Positions 46,504-56,135 of a stretch of 64,000 nt of DNA are shown one piece after another. The stretch is from Mycobacterium sp. JS623. Lineage in GTDB: Bacteria > Actinomycetota > Actinomycetes > Mycobacteriales > Mycobacteriaceae. The translations under genes were made by a program, and so were the position numbers. The DNA is taken from the NCBI RefSeq assembly GCF_000328565.1, contig NC_019966.1, positions 1,116,001-1,180,000 of the forward strand. Direction: 5' to 3'. Numbering within the stretch: the first letter of the stretch is position 1; every line of letters begins with the position of its first letter. The notes under the pieces were generated by a model. It saw only the letters and a program-made list of their open reading frames with translations, was not told the origin of the DNA and did no database searches.

Positions 46504-48987
46504 CTAGTCGACCACCAACGCGTCGACGATGTTGAGCCGCGCCGCGCGAACAGCTGGCGGGATAGACCCAAGGAGCGTCAAAGCGAATGCAGCGCAGGCA
46601 AATACGAGTGTTTGAAGCATCGGTACGAATACCACGTCGATGCTGAGCACGTTGGTCAGTGCCGACGCACTGACGTATTGGTTCACGGTGCCGAACACCG
46701 CTCCGATCGCGGCTCCCACTACGCCGAGGCCCGCAGCCTCGGCGAGTACAGTGCGCAAGGCGAAACGCCGCGATGAGCCCATTGCACGCATCACTCCCAA
46801 CTCGCGCCGTCGCTCCAGTACCGACAACATCAGGGTGTTGAGCAGTGCGACGCTCGCGACGAAGACCACTATCCACGCCATCACGATGATGAGTGCGGTG
46901 CCCTGAGCCATCGATTCACCGACGGCGTTCGCCGCCGCCTCGCCCGAGTACACGTATACGTCGGCGGGTAGTTTGGCGCGGATCGCCGCCTCGACCTCGG
47001 TTCTATCGGCGCCAGGCTCGAGAATCACGGCAAGGGTCGTCGACCCTGGCCGGTCAAACCATTGACGCAGCTGTGTCAGGCTCATCGAGACGACACCGGA
47101 AAGAAGCGAAAAGAACGACACCACCTGCAGGACGCGTACGCGGTGCTCGCCGGTCGGAGTGAACAGGGTCAACTCGTCACCTGCCGCAATGCCAAGGGCG
47201 CGGGCGATGTCGCGGGAGACCACAACGCCGTCACCGGCCAGAACCTGTTCTCGCACTTGCGCGTTCATTGCGCGCGCCGGCGGGGCCACGGATCCCTGCG
47301 AGATTCCCTGCATTAGCACGCGCATGCCCGCCACGGTTGCGAATGCCGCCTGCCCTGGGACGACGCCGGCCACGCCCGGGATCGACGCGACCGCGGTTTC
47401 GGTGTCCTTCGGCAGGGTGGGCGCTGTCGGGAAAACGCCGGGACCGGCCGAGCTGACGAAGAATCCGACGTCGCCGAGCGGGGAGAAGGTCGCGTTCGTC
47501 GAATCGATCGCGTTGGCGTTGGAGCCGGTGCTTTGAACGGTGAGCGACACGGCGATCATCACCGTCATCAACGTTGCCCACACCCGGCGCGGCGCACGTT
47601 CGATGGTCGCCGCCGCCAGCGCGCCCGGCGCGCCGAGCGCTCTCGCGCACGCCGCGGCGGCGGCAACGATCGGGCCCGCGAAGGCGAAACACACCAGGAT
47701 CTGGCCGAATGCGATGAGCCCGATCGCCACCACCGAGATCTTCCCCAGATCGCGGGATGCGACCGCGACCGCTGTTGCGATCAGACCGACACCGGCGACA
47801 CCCGCCACCACCCGCGCCGGAAGCGCGACGGCGTCGGCGGCGGACGCGCCAACGGGTGCCAGGGCTTCAACCGGCTCCACCTTGTAAACCTGGCGGGCCG
47901 CCACCGCCGCCGCCGCAACGCTCACGACGACGCACGCCGCCACGCCGACGGGAATTGCGTATCCCGGCAAGATGTATTCGGTTCGCGATTCGAACCCCTG
48001 AAGCAGGGCTGCGGGAAGCCGGCCGATCGCTCTCCTGCCGATCAGAACCCCCAACGCCGAACCCAGGATCCCGCCGACCAGCCCCAGTAAACCCGTCTCC
48101 ACCAACAGATCACGCACGATCAGCTGTTTCTTGGCTCCGATGGCGCGCAGCATCGAGATCGCCGGGCGCCGCTGCGTGATCGCCATGCTCATCGCGTTGT
48201 AGATGAGGAACGCGGCGACCACCAGTGCCCCGGCCGCCGCCGACAACATCAGGCTTTGCAAGATCGCCACGGCGCCACCGGATTGCGCGGACCGGAAGGA
48301 CGGTTCGGCGACGACGGCTTGTCCGTCGACGGCGGCTGTGACCCCGGCGCGGACTCGGCCGAGGTCCGCACCAGGTGCGGTGACGACCAGCACCGAATCG
48401 ATCATGCCGACGCGACCTGTAAGCCGCTGTATCAATGGCAGTGGTCCGACTACGAAGTTGCCTCCGTTGAGGCGGTCGGCCTCGGCGCCGGTGATGACCG
48501 CCGCGACAATGACTTCCCCGTTGCCAAGAGGGATAGTGTCGCCCACGGCGTGACCGCCTGCGGATCCGACAGCGACCCTGTTGGGCTGCGCGACCAATGG
48601 GATGATCTCGGCTCCTACCGCGCGCTGCAGGTCGCTCAACATCGTCGTGATGCTGGCGTCCACTCCGAGCAGCACCACGCGCTCGGACGGCCTTCCGACA
48701 GCTGCCCGCAGCATTGGCACCGCCGCGTCCACACCGGGCACCCCGGCTACCTGAGCCCGTATCGTTTCGGGGAAGCCGGTGTCGGTGACGCCGGAAACCT
48801 CCAGGCTCGCGTTGCCCCCGATACTGGTGACGAGACGATCGGCGGATCCCGTGATCGACCCGGCGATGCCGAAGACCGCAACGATCAACGTCGCCGAGAT
48901 GGCAACCACTGCAAGCGACATCGCGGTCCTGGCGGGATGCTCACGCAATTCGCGCAGATTGAACGCTCGTATGCGGTCCACAATCAT
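46504..48987 (-). CDS. FtsX/MacB-type ABC transporter permease
   Basis: An 827-residue permease with two FtsX domains. TM1 (about residues 24-46) is followed by a periplasmic MacB-like domain (about 55-225), then TMs near 235-395. Central helices span 400-500, a second periplasmic region about 510-680, and final TMs near 690-820. Two conserved QRRPAISMLRAIGAKK and ERRRELGVMRAMGSSRR segments match the FtsX cytoplasmic loops. The fold drives lipoprotein or lipid export by mechanotransmission. ATGA overlap with the ATPase gene. Confidence 0.9.
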   Translation of the reverse strand: MIVDRIRAFNLRELREHPARTAMSLAVVAISATLIVAVFGIAGSITGSADRLVTSIGGNASLEVSGVTDTGFPETIRAQVAGVPGVDAAVPMLRAAVGRPSERVVLLGVDASITTMLSDLQRAVGAEIIPLVAQPNRVAVGSAGGHAVGDTIPLGNGEVIVAAVITGAEADRLNGGNFVVGPLPLIQRLTGRVGMIDSVLVVTAPGADLGRVRAGVTAAVDGQAVVAEPSFRSAQSGGAVAILQSLMLSAAAGALVVAAFLIYNAMSMAITQRRPAISMLRAIGAKKQLIVRDLLVETGLLGLVGGILGSALGVLIGRRAIGRLPAALLQGFESRTEYILPGYAIPVGVAACVVVSVAAAAVAARQVYKVEPVEALAPVGASAADAVALPARVVAGVAGVGLIATAVAVASRDLGKISVVAIGLIAFGQILVCFAFAGPIVAAAAACARALGAPGALAAATIERAPRRVWATLMTVMIAVSLTVQSTGSNANAIDSTNATFSPLGDVGFFVSSAGPGVFPTAPTLPKDTETAVASIPGVAGVVPGQAAFATVAGMRVLMQGISQGSVAPPARAMNAQVREQVLAGDGVVVSRDIARALGIAAGDELTLFTPTGEHRVRVLQVVSFFSLLSGVVSMSLTQLRQWFDRPGSTTLAVILEPGADRTEVEAAIRAKLPADVYVYSGEAAANAVGESMAQGTALIIVMAWIVVFVASVALLNTLMLSVLERRRELGVMRAMGSSRRFALRTVLAEAAGLGVVGAAIGAVFGTVNQYVSASALTNVLSIDVVFVPMLQTLVFACAAFALTLLGSIPPAVRAARLNIVDALVVD

Positions 48988-49703
48988 AGGGGTTCCGCAG
49001 GACCCGTCACATCCGAGCCGATGCTGCCATCGGTCAACGTGATCACCCGATCTGTTGCCGATGAGGCCTCGAAATTGTGCGTGACCATCACAACGGAACG
49101 GCCATCCTGATGGGCGATGTCGGTGAGCAACGCGAGAATCGCGGAGCCGGTTTTCGTGTCGAGATTGCCCGTTGGTTCGTCGGCGAGAATCAACGGCGGG
49201 TCCATCATCAGGGCCCTGGCGACGGCGACCCGCTGCATCTGTCCGCCGGACAACTCCGATGGTCGGTGCTCAGCGCGATCGGCGAGGCCCACCATAGCGA
49301 GCAGTTCCAACGCACGCCCCTTGACGTTCTTCATCCGTGAACCGTCGAGCAGCTTCGGCACCGCCACGTTCTCCCATGCCGTCATCGTCGGCAGGAGGTT
49401 GAAGAATTGGAAGACGAATCCGACGCTATGCCTTCGGAATTCGGACTGTCGTTCGTCGTCTAGCGCTGCGATTTCCTTGCCCTGGAACTGGATTGATCCC
49501 GAGTCCGGCCTATCCAGCGCGCCCAGTAGGTGCAGCAGAGTGCTCTTGCCCGAGCCTGACGGACCGACGATGGCCACAAAGTCGCCACCCGCCAACGTCA
49601 AGGTGATGCCGTCGAGCGCGCGCACGGTCTGACCACCGACGCGGTACGTCTTGGTGACGTCCGTCATCTTCAACATCGGGCGATCGCCCCGTCTCTCAAT
49701 CAT
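48984..49703 (-). CDS. ABC transporter ATP-binding protein (MacB/LolD type)
   Basis: A 239-residue ATPase. Walker [16 protein letters not shown]-loop [15 protein letters not shown], signature [16 protein letters not shown], Walker [13 protein letters not shown] and H-loop VVMVTHN are all intact. LolD/MacB features include the [12 protein letters not shown] segment. It pairs with the permease to form an exporter; the substrate is unknown. Its ATG at 49703 may be preceded by a start nearer the conserved [10 protein letters not shown]. Confidence 0.93.
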   Translation of the reverse strand: MIERRGDRPMLKMTDVTKTYRVGGQTVRALDGITLTLAGGDFVAIVGPSGSGKSTLLHLLGALDRPDSGSIQFQGKEIAALDDERQSEFRRHSVGFVFQFFNLLPTMTAWENVAVPKLLDGSRMKNVKGRALELLAMVGLADRAEHRPSELSGGQMQRVAVARALMMDPPLILADEPTGNLDTKTGSAILALLTDIAHQDGRSVVMVTHNFEASSATDRVITLTDGSIGSDVTGPAEPL

Positions 49704-50214
49704 GCGCCCCGGCGCTGCCCTGCCGGTGGAGCACCGTCATCGCTGAAGGCTAGGACAAATTTCGCGCAGCACCATGCGTTCAACACGATTGTGCTCAGTT
49801 GGCTGCAGACAAGGGGCTGCTCCCGATTCCGACCGCCTCGGACACTTCGAGATGATGTCGGTCGCGGGCGGCAACAATGCGCGCCCTGGATCGGGAGATC
49901 AGTAACCGGCTTTGGTCCGCGGTGGGGCATTACAGTAGGTAAACAGCACCATCGAAGAGGTAGCGGGTCTTCGATGAACCAGTCTTGAACTGGGTGTCTG
50001 CCGTGCACGCGGCGCCACTCCGAGGGTCCGATTCCTTCCCTTGGGATATAAATTAGCGGAGATGATAATTTTTGCTGGAAATGACGAGCCAGTCGTCTAT
50101 CGTTAGGGTTCACGTATCCGAGACGCCGACAGACGGCACTCACTCGAGTCACCGACCCGAGCAATTGGTTATGGGTGCCGCCGTTAGCTAGAGCCAGCCC
50201 CACGGGGGAAGAGG
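49704..50214. other. 511-bp intergenic region between the ABC exporter and the type III PKS
   Basis: No gene is convincing. It contains the 9-9-9 inverted repeat at 49950-49976, a smaller repeat CCAGT-N5-ACTGG at 49979-49993, and an AT-rich block near 50045-50075 (GGGATATAAATTAG, GATGATAATTTT), unusually AT-rich for this genome. The PKS ribosome site GGGGGA is at 50203-50208. It probably holds divergent promoters for the ABC operon and the PKS. Confidence 0.6.
49950..49976. repeat. 9-bp perfect inverted repeat with 9-nt spacer
   Basis: CATCGAAGA (49950-49958), 9 nt, TCTTCGATG (49968-49976). The 9-9-9 geometry is like CIRCE but the sequence differs. It may be an operator or an RNA hairpin. 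Confidence 0.5.
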
Positions 50215-51333
50215 ATGTATCTGACAGACGTCATCGACGCGCCCGCACCGGCGCGGACGACGGCTGGCTCGGTGCGCCAGCGGGCAACCCTGCTGGGCAT
50301 CTCATCGGCGCATCCGCCGTTCGCATTCACCCAGGAGCAAAGCTGGGAGTACTTCTTCCGGCACATGTCTCCGCCCGTTCGGCGCGGAAAGCAGATCGTC
50401 GACGCGACGGGGGTGAAGAAGCGGTACATGATGTGGAACCCCGTCAGGTTGCCGGAGGTCTATCGCATGCAGACCGGTGATCGGATGGCCGCACACGCCG
50501 AGGCGGTCATCGAGGTGGCCTCCCGTTCCATCGGCGGCGCACTCGGGGACTTCGACAGGCGCCGGATCGGAAGCTTCGTCATGGGGTGCTCGACCGGCTA
50601 CGTCAACCCCGGACCCGACCTCCTTCTTGCGAAAGAGCTCGGCCTGCGGACGGACCTGCGGCGCACGTTCATCGGCCATATGGGGTGCTACGCGGCAGCC
50701 AACGTCATCAAAGTCGCGATGGACAGCGTGGCAGTGCGACCCGACGAGGTGGTGCTCTGCAACAACACCGAACTGAGCTCAGCCCATCTGCGCTTTAGCC
50801 CGATGCCCCAAGAAGATCCGACGGTAGCGCTGATCGCACAGGCACTGTTCGGCGATGCCAGTGTGTCGATGCTGATCGGTTCGGCGCCCGACGGCGTCGG
50901 AATTCAGTTTCTGCACACGCACACCGAGCAGTTGTATGGCACCCACACGATGATGAGTCTGAACATCGGAAACGATTCGTTCTGGATGACGCTGGCCCCC
51001 GGGGTGCCAAAGGTGCTGCGGGAGAACATCGGTGGCTTTATGGAGAAGCTGCTGAAGCCGCTGAAGATCTCGACGAGCGACGTCAGTCACTGGGTGATTC
51101 ATCCTGGTGGCCCGGCAATTGTGCGGATGCTCGGAAAGCAGTTGGGATTGATGCCGGAACAACTCCGGGCAAGCTGGGACGTCCTCGCCAACTCCGGCAA
51201 CTGCGCATCGGCCACCGTTTTGCTTGTCCTGGAAGACATTCTGCGAGTCGACAAGCCCCGCCGAGGAGAGTACGGGGTCATGCTGACATTCGGACCTGGC
51301 CTCACCATCGAAGGCTTGGTGCTTAGGTTCTGA
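50215..51333 (+). CDS. Type III polyketide synthase (chalcone-synthase-like)
   Basis: A 372-residue homodimeric ketosynthase. The catalytic Cys is C158 in FIGHMGCYAAANV, the His is in HWVIHPGGPAIVRML, and the Asn is in VLANSGNCASATVLL. The C-terminal TFGPGLTIEGL loop matches G-F-G-P-G. Type III PKSs condense malonyl-CoA onto a CoA starter to make pyrones or resorcinols. Mycobacterial relatives (Pks10/11/18) use long-chain acyl starters. GGGGGA precedes the ATG. It sits beside an ABC exporter. Confidence 0.93.
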   Translation: MYLTDVIDAPAPARTTAGSVRQRATLLGISSAHPPFAFTQEQSWEYFFRHMSPPVRRGKQIVDATGVKKRYMMWNPVRLPEVYRMQTGDRMAAHAEAVIEVASRSIGGALGDFDRRRIGSFVMGCSTGYVNPGPDLLLAKELGLRTDLRRTFIGHMGCYAAANVIKVAMDSVAVRPDEVVLCNNTELSSAHLRFSPMPQEDPTVALIAQALFGDASVSMLIGSAPDGVGIQFLHTHTEQLYGTHTMMSLNIGNDSFWMTLAPGVPKVLRENIGGFMEKLLKPLKISTSDVSHWVIHPGGPAIVRMLGKQLGLMPEQLRASWDVLANSGNCASATVLLVLEDILRVDKPRRGEYGVMLTFGPGLTIEGLVLRF

Positions 51334-51415
51334 ACCGCTGATTCGGTCCTCTGCGAGCGCGATGGACGGGGACAGGTACGTCCTGGTGTCGGTTTTCGGA
51401 TGCCCTGGCGAGCAC

Positions 51416-53440
51416 CTACCAGTGCACGCCGGGTACTAGTCGGACGGCGCGCCTGACCGGACGGGTGATGGGACTCAGCGCGCGCAACGGCTTGACACCG
51501 CGTGTCGGGCGCTTGGGCCGTTGCGGTGTGCGCTGTTGAACCCGTTCGGTGTTCTGCCCGCGGGCCGCAGGCGAATCGGGGTAACCGAGGTACAGCTGAT
51601 GCAGCACGCGGCGGGACAGCTTCGGCGTGAAGTACATCCCGACGTCGGCGAGCGTTCCGACCGGCGTGTCGATGCGTGCTGGTTTCTCGACAAGGCCACG
51701 CACCACCATGGCCGCCGCATGCTCAGCGGTTATCGGAGGCATCGGGTTGAGTCGACGGGACGGCGCGATCATCGGCGTCTTCACCAACGGCATGTGAATG
51801 CTCGTGAAAGTGATGTGGTCGGACAGCGTTTCGGTGCCGACCACTTCGGCGAACGCGTCCAACGCAGCCTTGCTCGGGATGTACGCGCTGTACTTCGGAC
51901 TGCTGGCTTGCACACCCGCGCTGGACACGTTGACCACATGCCCGAACCGGCGTTCGCGCCAATGCGGCAGCAGCGCCAGCACCATCCTGACCGCACCGAA
52001 GTAGTTGACCGCCATCACGCGTTCATAGTCGTGCAGCCGGTCGGTGGACGCAGAGATCGAGCGGCGGATCGACCTGCCCGCGTTGTTGACCAGGTAGTCG
52101 ACGTGGCCGAACTGGCCGAGGATGTCCTTCACCGTGTGCTCGACCGATGTCGAATCCGTGACGTCGCACGTGAACGCATAGGCCTGCCCACCTGCGGCCC
52201 GGATCTCGGCTATTAGCCCGTCGAGCGCTTCGGCGTTGCGCGCCAACGCGAATACCGTCGCTCCGCGTTCGGCGACCGCGATCGCCGAGGCGCGGCCGAT
52301 GCCACTGGATGCGCCGGTGATGATCACGTGCTTGCCGACCAATGGCCCTGCCGGGTCATCGCGACGCGCGCGGTCGGGGTCGAGGTGGTCGGCCCAGTAC
52401 TGCCACAACTTTGGTGCATACGATGCGAACTCCGGCACCGTTACCCCGGTGCCGCGCAACGCTTCTTCGGTATTGGTCGACGTGAACGTCGGCGCAAGGT
52501 CGACGACATCGAGGATCTCACTGGGGATGCCGAGTTGCGTGGCGGCCATGTTGCGCACGATCTTCGCGCGCCCGCTGACGCGCAGAAAGGGCGTCGCGGT
52601 CGCGCCCGGCAGCGACCCCCGCAGTGGCGGTAGTCCCGCCGCTTCGGCGACTCCGCGGTAAATGCCCCGCAGTCCAATGGTTTTCGGGGCGGTGAGGTGG
52701 AAGGTCTGCCCGTCTCGGTCGTCGGCGTGCATCAGCTCAACCAAGGCGTTCACCACGTAGTCGACCGGCACGATGTTCGTGCGGCCGGTGTCGGGCAACA
52801 CCATCGGGGTGAATTTCGGCAGCACCGCGAGCTTCGCCAACAGGCCGAAGAAGTAGTACGGACCGTCGATCTTGTCCATCTCGCCGGTGCGCGAGTCGCC
52901 CACCACGACGGCGGGCCGGTACACGCGGTAGCGAAGATCCGGCGTCGAGCGCACCAACAGCTCCGCCTCGAACTTCGTCTGGTGATACGGCGTCGGCAGA
53001 TCCTGCGCCACGTCGAAGTCGTCTTCGGTGAACTCACCGCGGTAGGTGCCGGCCACGGCGATCGACGACACGTGATGCAGCGTCGCATCCAGTCGCCGGC
53101 ACAGATCGATGACCGCGCGGGTGCCGTCCACATTGGCGGCCCGCTGGCTGGCGTCGTCGGCGGTGATGTCGTAGATCGCCGCGCAGTGCACGACGTGATC
53201 GACGGCGCCCAACTCGGCAATGGCCTCGTCGGTGAGCCCCAGATCGGCAGCAGTCAGATCTCCCACCAGCGGTTTCAGCCGCGGACCCCACTCCGCCGCG
53301 AGCCGTTCGAACCGGCCCAGCGACTCGCGCCGAACCAGCACCCACGCCTCGGCGTCATGGCTGCGGGCCAAAATCTGGGATACGACTCGACGGCCGATAA
53401 ACCCGGTACCGCCGGTAACGACATAACGCATGCGAGCCAT
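51416..53440 (-). CDS. acrA1: Fatty acyl-CoA reductase AcrA1-type, two-domain SDR protein
   Basis: A 674-residue fusion. The N-terminal extended SDR (about 1-370) has VVTGGTGFIGRRVVSQ and YHQTK. The C-terminal classical SDR (about 385-640) has VIITGASSGIGRASAI, YLVNNAG and YIPSKAAL. The layout is that of mycobacterial acyl-CoA reductases that make fatty aldehyde or alcohol for lipid or wax-ester synthesis. ATG at 53440 (MARMRYV) has GAGGGG upstream; ATG 53431 is the alternative. It is divergent from htdY. Confidence 0.9.
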   Translation of the reverse strand: MARMRYVVTGGTGFIGRRVVSQILARSHDAEAWVLVRRESLGRFERLAAEWGPRLKPLVGDLTAADLGLTDEAIAELGAVDHVVHCAAIYDITADDASQRAANVDGTRAVIDLCRRLDATLHHVSSIAVAGTYRGEFTEDDFDVAQDLPTPYHQTKFEAELLVRSTPDLRYRVYRPAVVVGDSRTGEMDKIDGPYYFFGLLAKLAVLPKFTPMVLPDTGRTNIVPVDYVVNALVELMHADDRDGQTFHLTAPKTIGLRGIYRGVAEAAGLPPLRGSLPGATATPFLRVSGRAKIVRNMAATQLGIPSEILDVVDLAPTFTSTNTEEALRGTGVTVPEFASYAPKLWQYWADHLDPDRARRDDPAGPLVGKHVIITGASSGIGRASAIAVAERGATVFALARNAEALDGLIAEIRAAGGQAYAFTCDVTDSTSVEHTVKDILGQFGHVDYLVNNAGRSIRRSISASTDRLHDYERVMAVNYFGAVRMVLALLPHWRERRFGHVVNVSSAGVQASSPKYSAYIPSKAALDAFAEVVGTETLSDHITFTSIHMPLVKTPMIAPSRRLNPMPPITAEHAAAMVVRGLVEKPARIDTPVGTLADVGMYFTPKLSRRVLHQLYLGYPDSPAARGQNTERVQQRTPQRPKRPTRGVKPLRALSPITRPVRRAVRLVPGVHW

Positions 53441-53498
53441 GCTCGCCCCTCGTCTGGCGAAGGTCAACAGTGTGTGACGTGGTCGTCGGCCGACCCGA

Positions 53499-53504
53499 TA
53501 TCGT
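53499..53504 (+). promoter_or_regulatory. -10 hexamer of leaderless htdY-type gene
   Basis: TATCGT, 6 nt, then ATG at 53511. Confidence 0.5.
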
Positions 53505-53510
53505 CCGACT

Positions 53511-54380
53511 ATGCCGATTGACCCCACCGCCATAGGCGCCAAGACCGACCCGACCGTCTTCGAATGGACCGACCGCGACACCCTGCTCTACGCGCTCGGC
53601 GTCGGCGCGGGAGTCGATGACCTAGCGTTCACCACGGAGAACAGTCACGACATCCCGCAGCAAGTGCTGCCCACCTACGCGGTCATCGCCTGCCTGCCGT
53701 TCGCCGCGGCAGCCAAGATCGGCTCCTTCAACTTCGCGATGTTGCTGCACGGTTCGCAGGAGATCCGGTTGTTCAAGCCGCTGCCACCGGCGGGCAAGCT
53801 CAGCGTCGTCGCCGAAGTGGCCGACATCCAGGACAAGGGCGAAGGCAAGAACGCGATCGTCATGTTGAAGGCAACGGGCACCGATCCGGCCACGTCCGAG
53901 GTGGTCACCGAGACGTTGACCACGGCCGTGATCCGCGGCGAGGGCGGCTTCGGCGGTCAACCGGGGCAGCGTCCCGTCGCTCCGGAGATCCCCGAGCGTG
54001 AGCCCGACGCGCGCGTCGCCCTTCCGACGCGTGAGGATCAGGCGCTGATCTACCGGTTGTCCGGCGACCGCAATCCGCTGCACAGCGACCCCTGGTTCGC
54101 GCAGAACCTTGCCGGCTTCCCGAAGCCAATCCTGCACGGACTCTGCACATATGGGGTCGCCGGTCGCGCGCTGGTCGGTGAACTCGGCGGCGGTGACGCT
54201 ACCAAAATCCGACAGGTCGGGGCTCGCTTCACCTCGCCGGTGTTTCCCGGTGAGACGCTCAACACGTCGATCTGGCGCACCGAGCCGGGGCATGCGGTGT
54301 TCCGTACCGAGGCGGCCAACCCCGACGGGTCCAACGCCCGCCTGGTGCTCGAGGACGGCACCGCCGAATACCTCGACTGA
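53511..54380 (+). CDS. htdY: MaoC-like 3-hydroxyacyl-thioester dehydratase (HtdY type)
   Basis: A 289-residue double-hotdog enzyme. The hydratase-2 motif is YRLSGDRNPLHSDPWFAQ (catalytic Asp and His) followed by PILHGLCTYG. It hydrates trans-2-enoyl thioesters or dehydrates 3-hydroxyacyl thioesters in fatty-acid metabolism. It matches Rv3389c by position and layout. Divergent from acrA1 with 70 bp between the starts. Confidence 0.9.
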   Translation: MPIDPTAIGAKTDPTVFEWTDRDTLLYALGVGAGVDDLAFTTENSHDIPQQVLPTYAVIACLPFAAAAKIGSFNFAMLLHGSQEIRLFKPLPPAGKLSVVAEVADIQDKGEGKNAIVMLKATGTDPATSEVVTETLTTAVIRGEGGFGGQPGQRPVAPEIPEREPDARVALPTREDQALIYRLSGDRNPLHSDPWFAQNLAGFPKPILHGLCTYGVAGRALVGELGGGDATKIRQVGARFTSPVFPGETLNTSIWRTEPGHAVFRTEAANPDGSNARLVLEDGTAEYLD

Positions 54381-54428
54381 CTGCGGCTCATCGCCAAAGT
54401 GCCCTAACCGGTGCCCGGAGTTGACAGG

Positions 54429-55325
54429 ATGGCTGGCATGAAGTTGGTCGTTGGTTATCTGGCAACGCCGGGTGGGGCAGACGCGATGGCACTGGGTGCG
54501 CGGCTGGCCCGGACGCTCGATGCCGAGGTCGAAGCGTGCATCATCTTGCCTGCCGATCGAGCGTTGCCGACGCTCACGGGTGCAAGGGACTATGAGGCGA
54601 AGCTGGCCGAGCAGGCCGAGAAATGGTTGGCCGAGGCGCTGGCATCGGTTCCCGACGACCTCACCGCGCACAGCCATGTGACCTTCGATGACTCGTTCGC
54701 CGACGGGTTGATTCGGGAAACCGCGCGACTCGAGGCCGACCTCATCGTGGTCGGCGGCTCGGGCGGCGGACTGGCGGGCAGTTACTCGTTGGGCTCCGTT
54801 GTCAACGAGTTGTTGCACTCCGCGCCGGTACCGGTTGTCGTCGCTCCGCGCGGCACCCGGGATTCCAAGATCGACCGGATCCGCGAGGTGACGTGCGCGA
54901 TCGGGCAGCGTCAAGGCGCAGATCTGTTGCTGGAGAAAGCGGTTCGGTTCAGCAAGGCTGCCGGTACGCCGCTGCGGTTGGTTTCGCTGGTTGCGCTCGA
55001 CCCGGTGTTCGGTCAGCTGCGCGGTGACCGGGAAGCGGTCCGCGAGCGCGCGATGGCGCACGCACAGCAGGTTTTGGAAACGGCAAAAAGCTCACTGCCG
55101 GAAGGGTTTCCCGTTGCCTCGACCATCGTGGAGGGGGACACCATCGAGGAGGCGGTGCGCAAGCTGAAGTGGCAGGACGGCGACCTCATCATGGTCGGGT
55201 CGAGCAGGCTCAGCGCACCACGACGCCTGTTCCTTGGCTCGACGGCCGCCAAGATGCTTCGCGTGCTTGATGTTCCGATGATGGTCGTCCCTCGCGACGA
55301 ACTCGGCGTGCAGGATCTACCGTGA
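54429..55325 (+). CDS. Universal stress protein, tandem USP domains
   Basis: A 298-residue protein with two USP domains. Domain 1 opens LVVGYLATPGGADAMALG and ends LIVVGGSGGGLAGSYSLG. Domain 2 ends IMVGSSRLSAPRRLFLGS. Both end regions fit the G-x2-G-x9-G(S/T) ATP-binding motif only loosely. USPs respond to hypoxia and stress. I saw no DosR box upstream. ATG at 54429 or 54438 are both possible, each with a ribosome site. Confidence 0.85.
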   Translation: MAGMKLVVGYLATPGGADAMALGARLARTLDAEVEACIILPADRALPTLTGARDYEAKLAEQAEKWLAEALASVPDDLTAHSHVTFDDSFADGLIRETARLEADLIVVGGSGGGLAGSYSLGSVVNELLHSAPVPVVVAPRGTRDSKIDRIREVTCAIGQRQGADLLLEKAVRFSKAAGTPLRLVSLVALDPVFGQLRGDREAVRERAMAHAQQVLETAKSSLPEGFPVASTIVEGDTIEEAVRKLKWQDGDLIMVGSSRLSAPRRLFLGSTAAKMLRVLDVPMMVVPRDELGVQDLP

Positions 55326-55326
55326 A

Positions 55327-56028
55327 TCAGCTCGGTCCGTAGGCGCGTGCGATGTCGGGGGAGTCCGACCACTTGGAGTAGGTCGGCGATTGCGGCCAAC
55401 CGTCGGGGGAGTCCTGCCATTCCTCTTGCCGGCCCCACGGAAGGATGTCGATCAGCGCGAAGCTGTGGCTGAGTTGTTCGGTGCCGCGGCCGTTGGTGTG
55501 CCAGGTGCGGTACACCGTGTCGCCTGCCGAATCAGCAATGCGCAGAAAGACATTGACCGCGAATCCGCCCCCGCGCGGCGCATCGACGTCGGCGCCGAAC
55601 GAACTCTCCGACGAGGAGTACCAGTCCATCTTGTTGCCGACGCGTTCCTTGTATGCGAGGGCTTCGTCGATGGGCCCGTTGGTGACGATGACGAAGCGTG
55701 CGTCGTAGTTGTCGAGGAACTCGAGCCTGGTGAACTGCGAAGTGAAGCCGGTGCACCCGCCGCACTGCCACTCGGCGCCGTCCTCCCACATGTGGTTGTA
55801 GACGATGAGCTGCGAGCGCCCCTCGAAGATGTCGGCCAGCCGGACTGGTCCGTTCGCGCCGATCAGTGTGTAGTCCGGCATCTCGACCATCGGTAGCCGA
55901 CGGCGCTGGGCGGCGATCGAATCCAGCTCGCGGGTGGCGGCCTTTTCTCGTCGGCGTAGATCGTCGAGCGCGGCGCGCCAGGTGTCTTGGTCGACCACCG
56001 GGGGTAAGGCGGTCGTCTTCTCAGTCAC
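55327..56028 (-). CDS. DUF899 family thioredoxin-like protein
   Basis: A 233-residue protein of the DUF899 group. It has a helical opening (WRAALDDLRRREKAATRELD) and a thioredoxin-like core with EWQCGGCTGFTSQF, whose Cys pair occupies the thioredoxin CxxC place. A C-terminal half has YRTWHTNGRGTEQL. The function is unknown. GTG start at 56028 with the strong ribosome site GGAGGAATC. It is convergent with the USP gene and divergent from dnaE2. Confidence 0.87.
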   Translation of the reverse strand: MTEKTTALPPVVDQDTWRAALDDLRRREKAATRELDSIAAQRRRLPMVEMPDYTLIGANGPVRLADIFEGRSQLIVYNHMWEDGAEWQCGGCTGFTSQFTRLEFLDNYDARFVIVTNGPIDEALAYKERVGNKMDWYSSSESSFGADVDAPRGGGFAVNVFLRIADSAGDTVYRTWHTNGRGTEQLSHSFALIDILPWGRQEEWQDSPDGWPQSPTYSKWSDSPDIARAYGPS

Positions 56029-56135
56029 GATTCCTCCAGAGACGTCGGGAGTGTTCTCTAATGTTGACCGGAATCTGGCCCGAAAATCATCGCGGCGGCT
56101 AAAAGAGATCGGTCGTGCCTCATCGCCGCTCGCGG

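Noticed and set aside
49995..50045. Possible tRNA T-arm (GGGTCCGATTCC)
   Set aside because: No matching stems or anticodon arm could be folded.
49700..50203. 167-residue minus-strand open frame in the ABC/PKS gap
   Set aside because: Composition is odd, there is no domain, and it covers AT-rich and palindromic regulatory DNA.
54381..54428. DosR box before the universal stress protein
   Set aside because: No sequence close to the known DosR palindrome was seen.
53622..55061. 479-residue minus-strand open frame opposite htdY and USP
   Set aside because: Crosses two well-supported genes; no domain.
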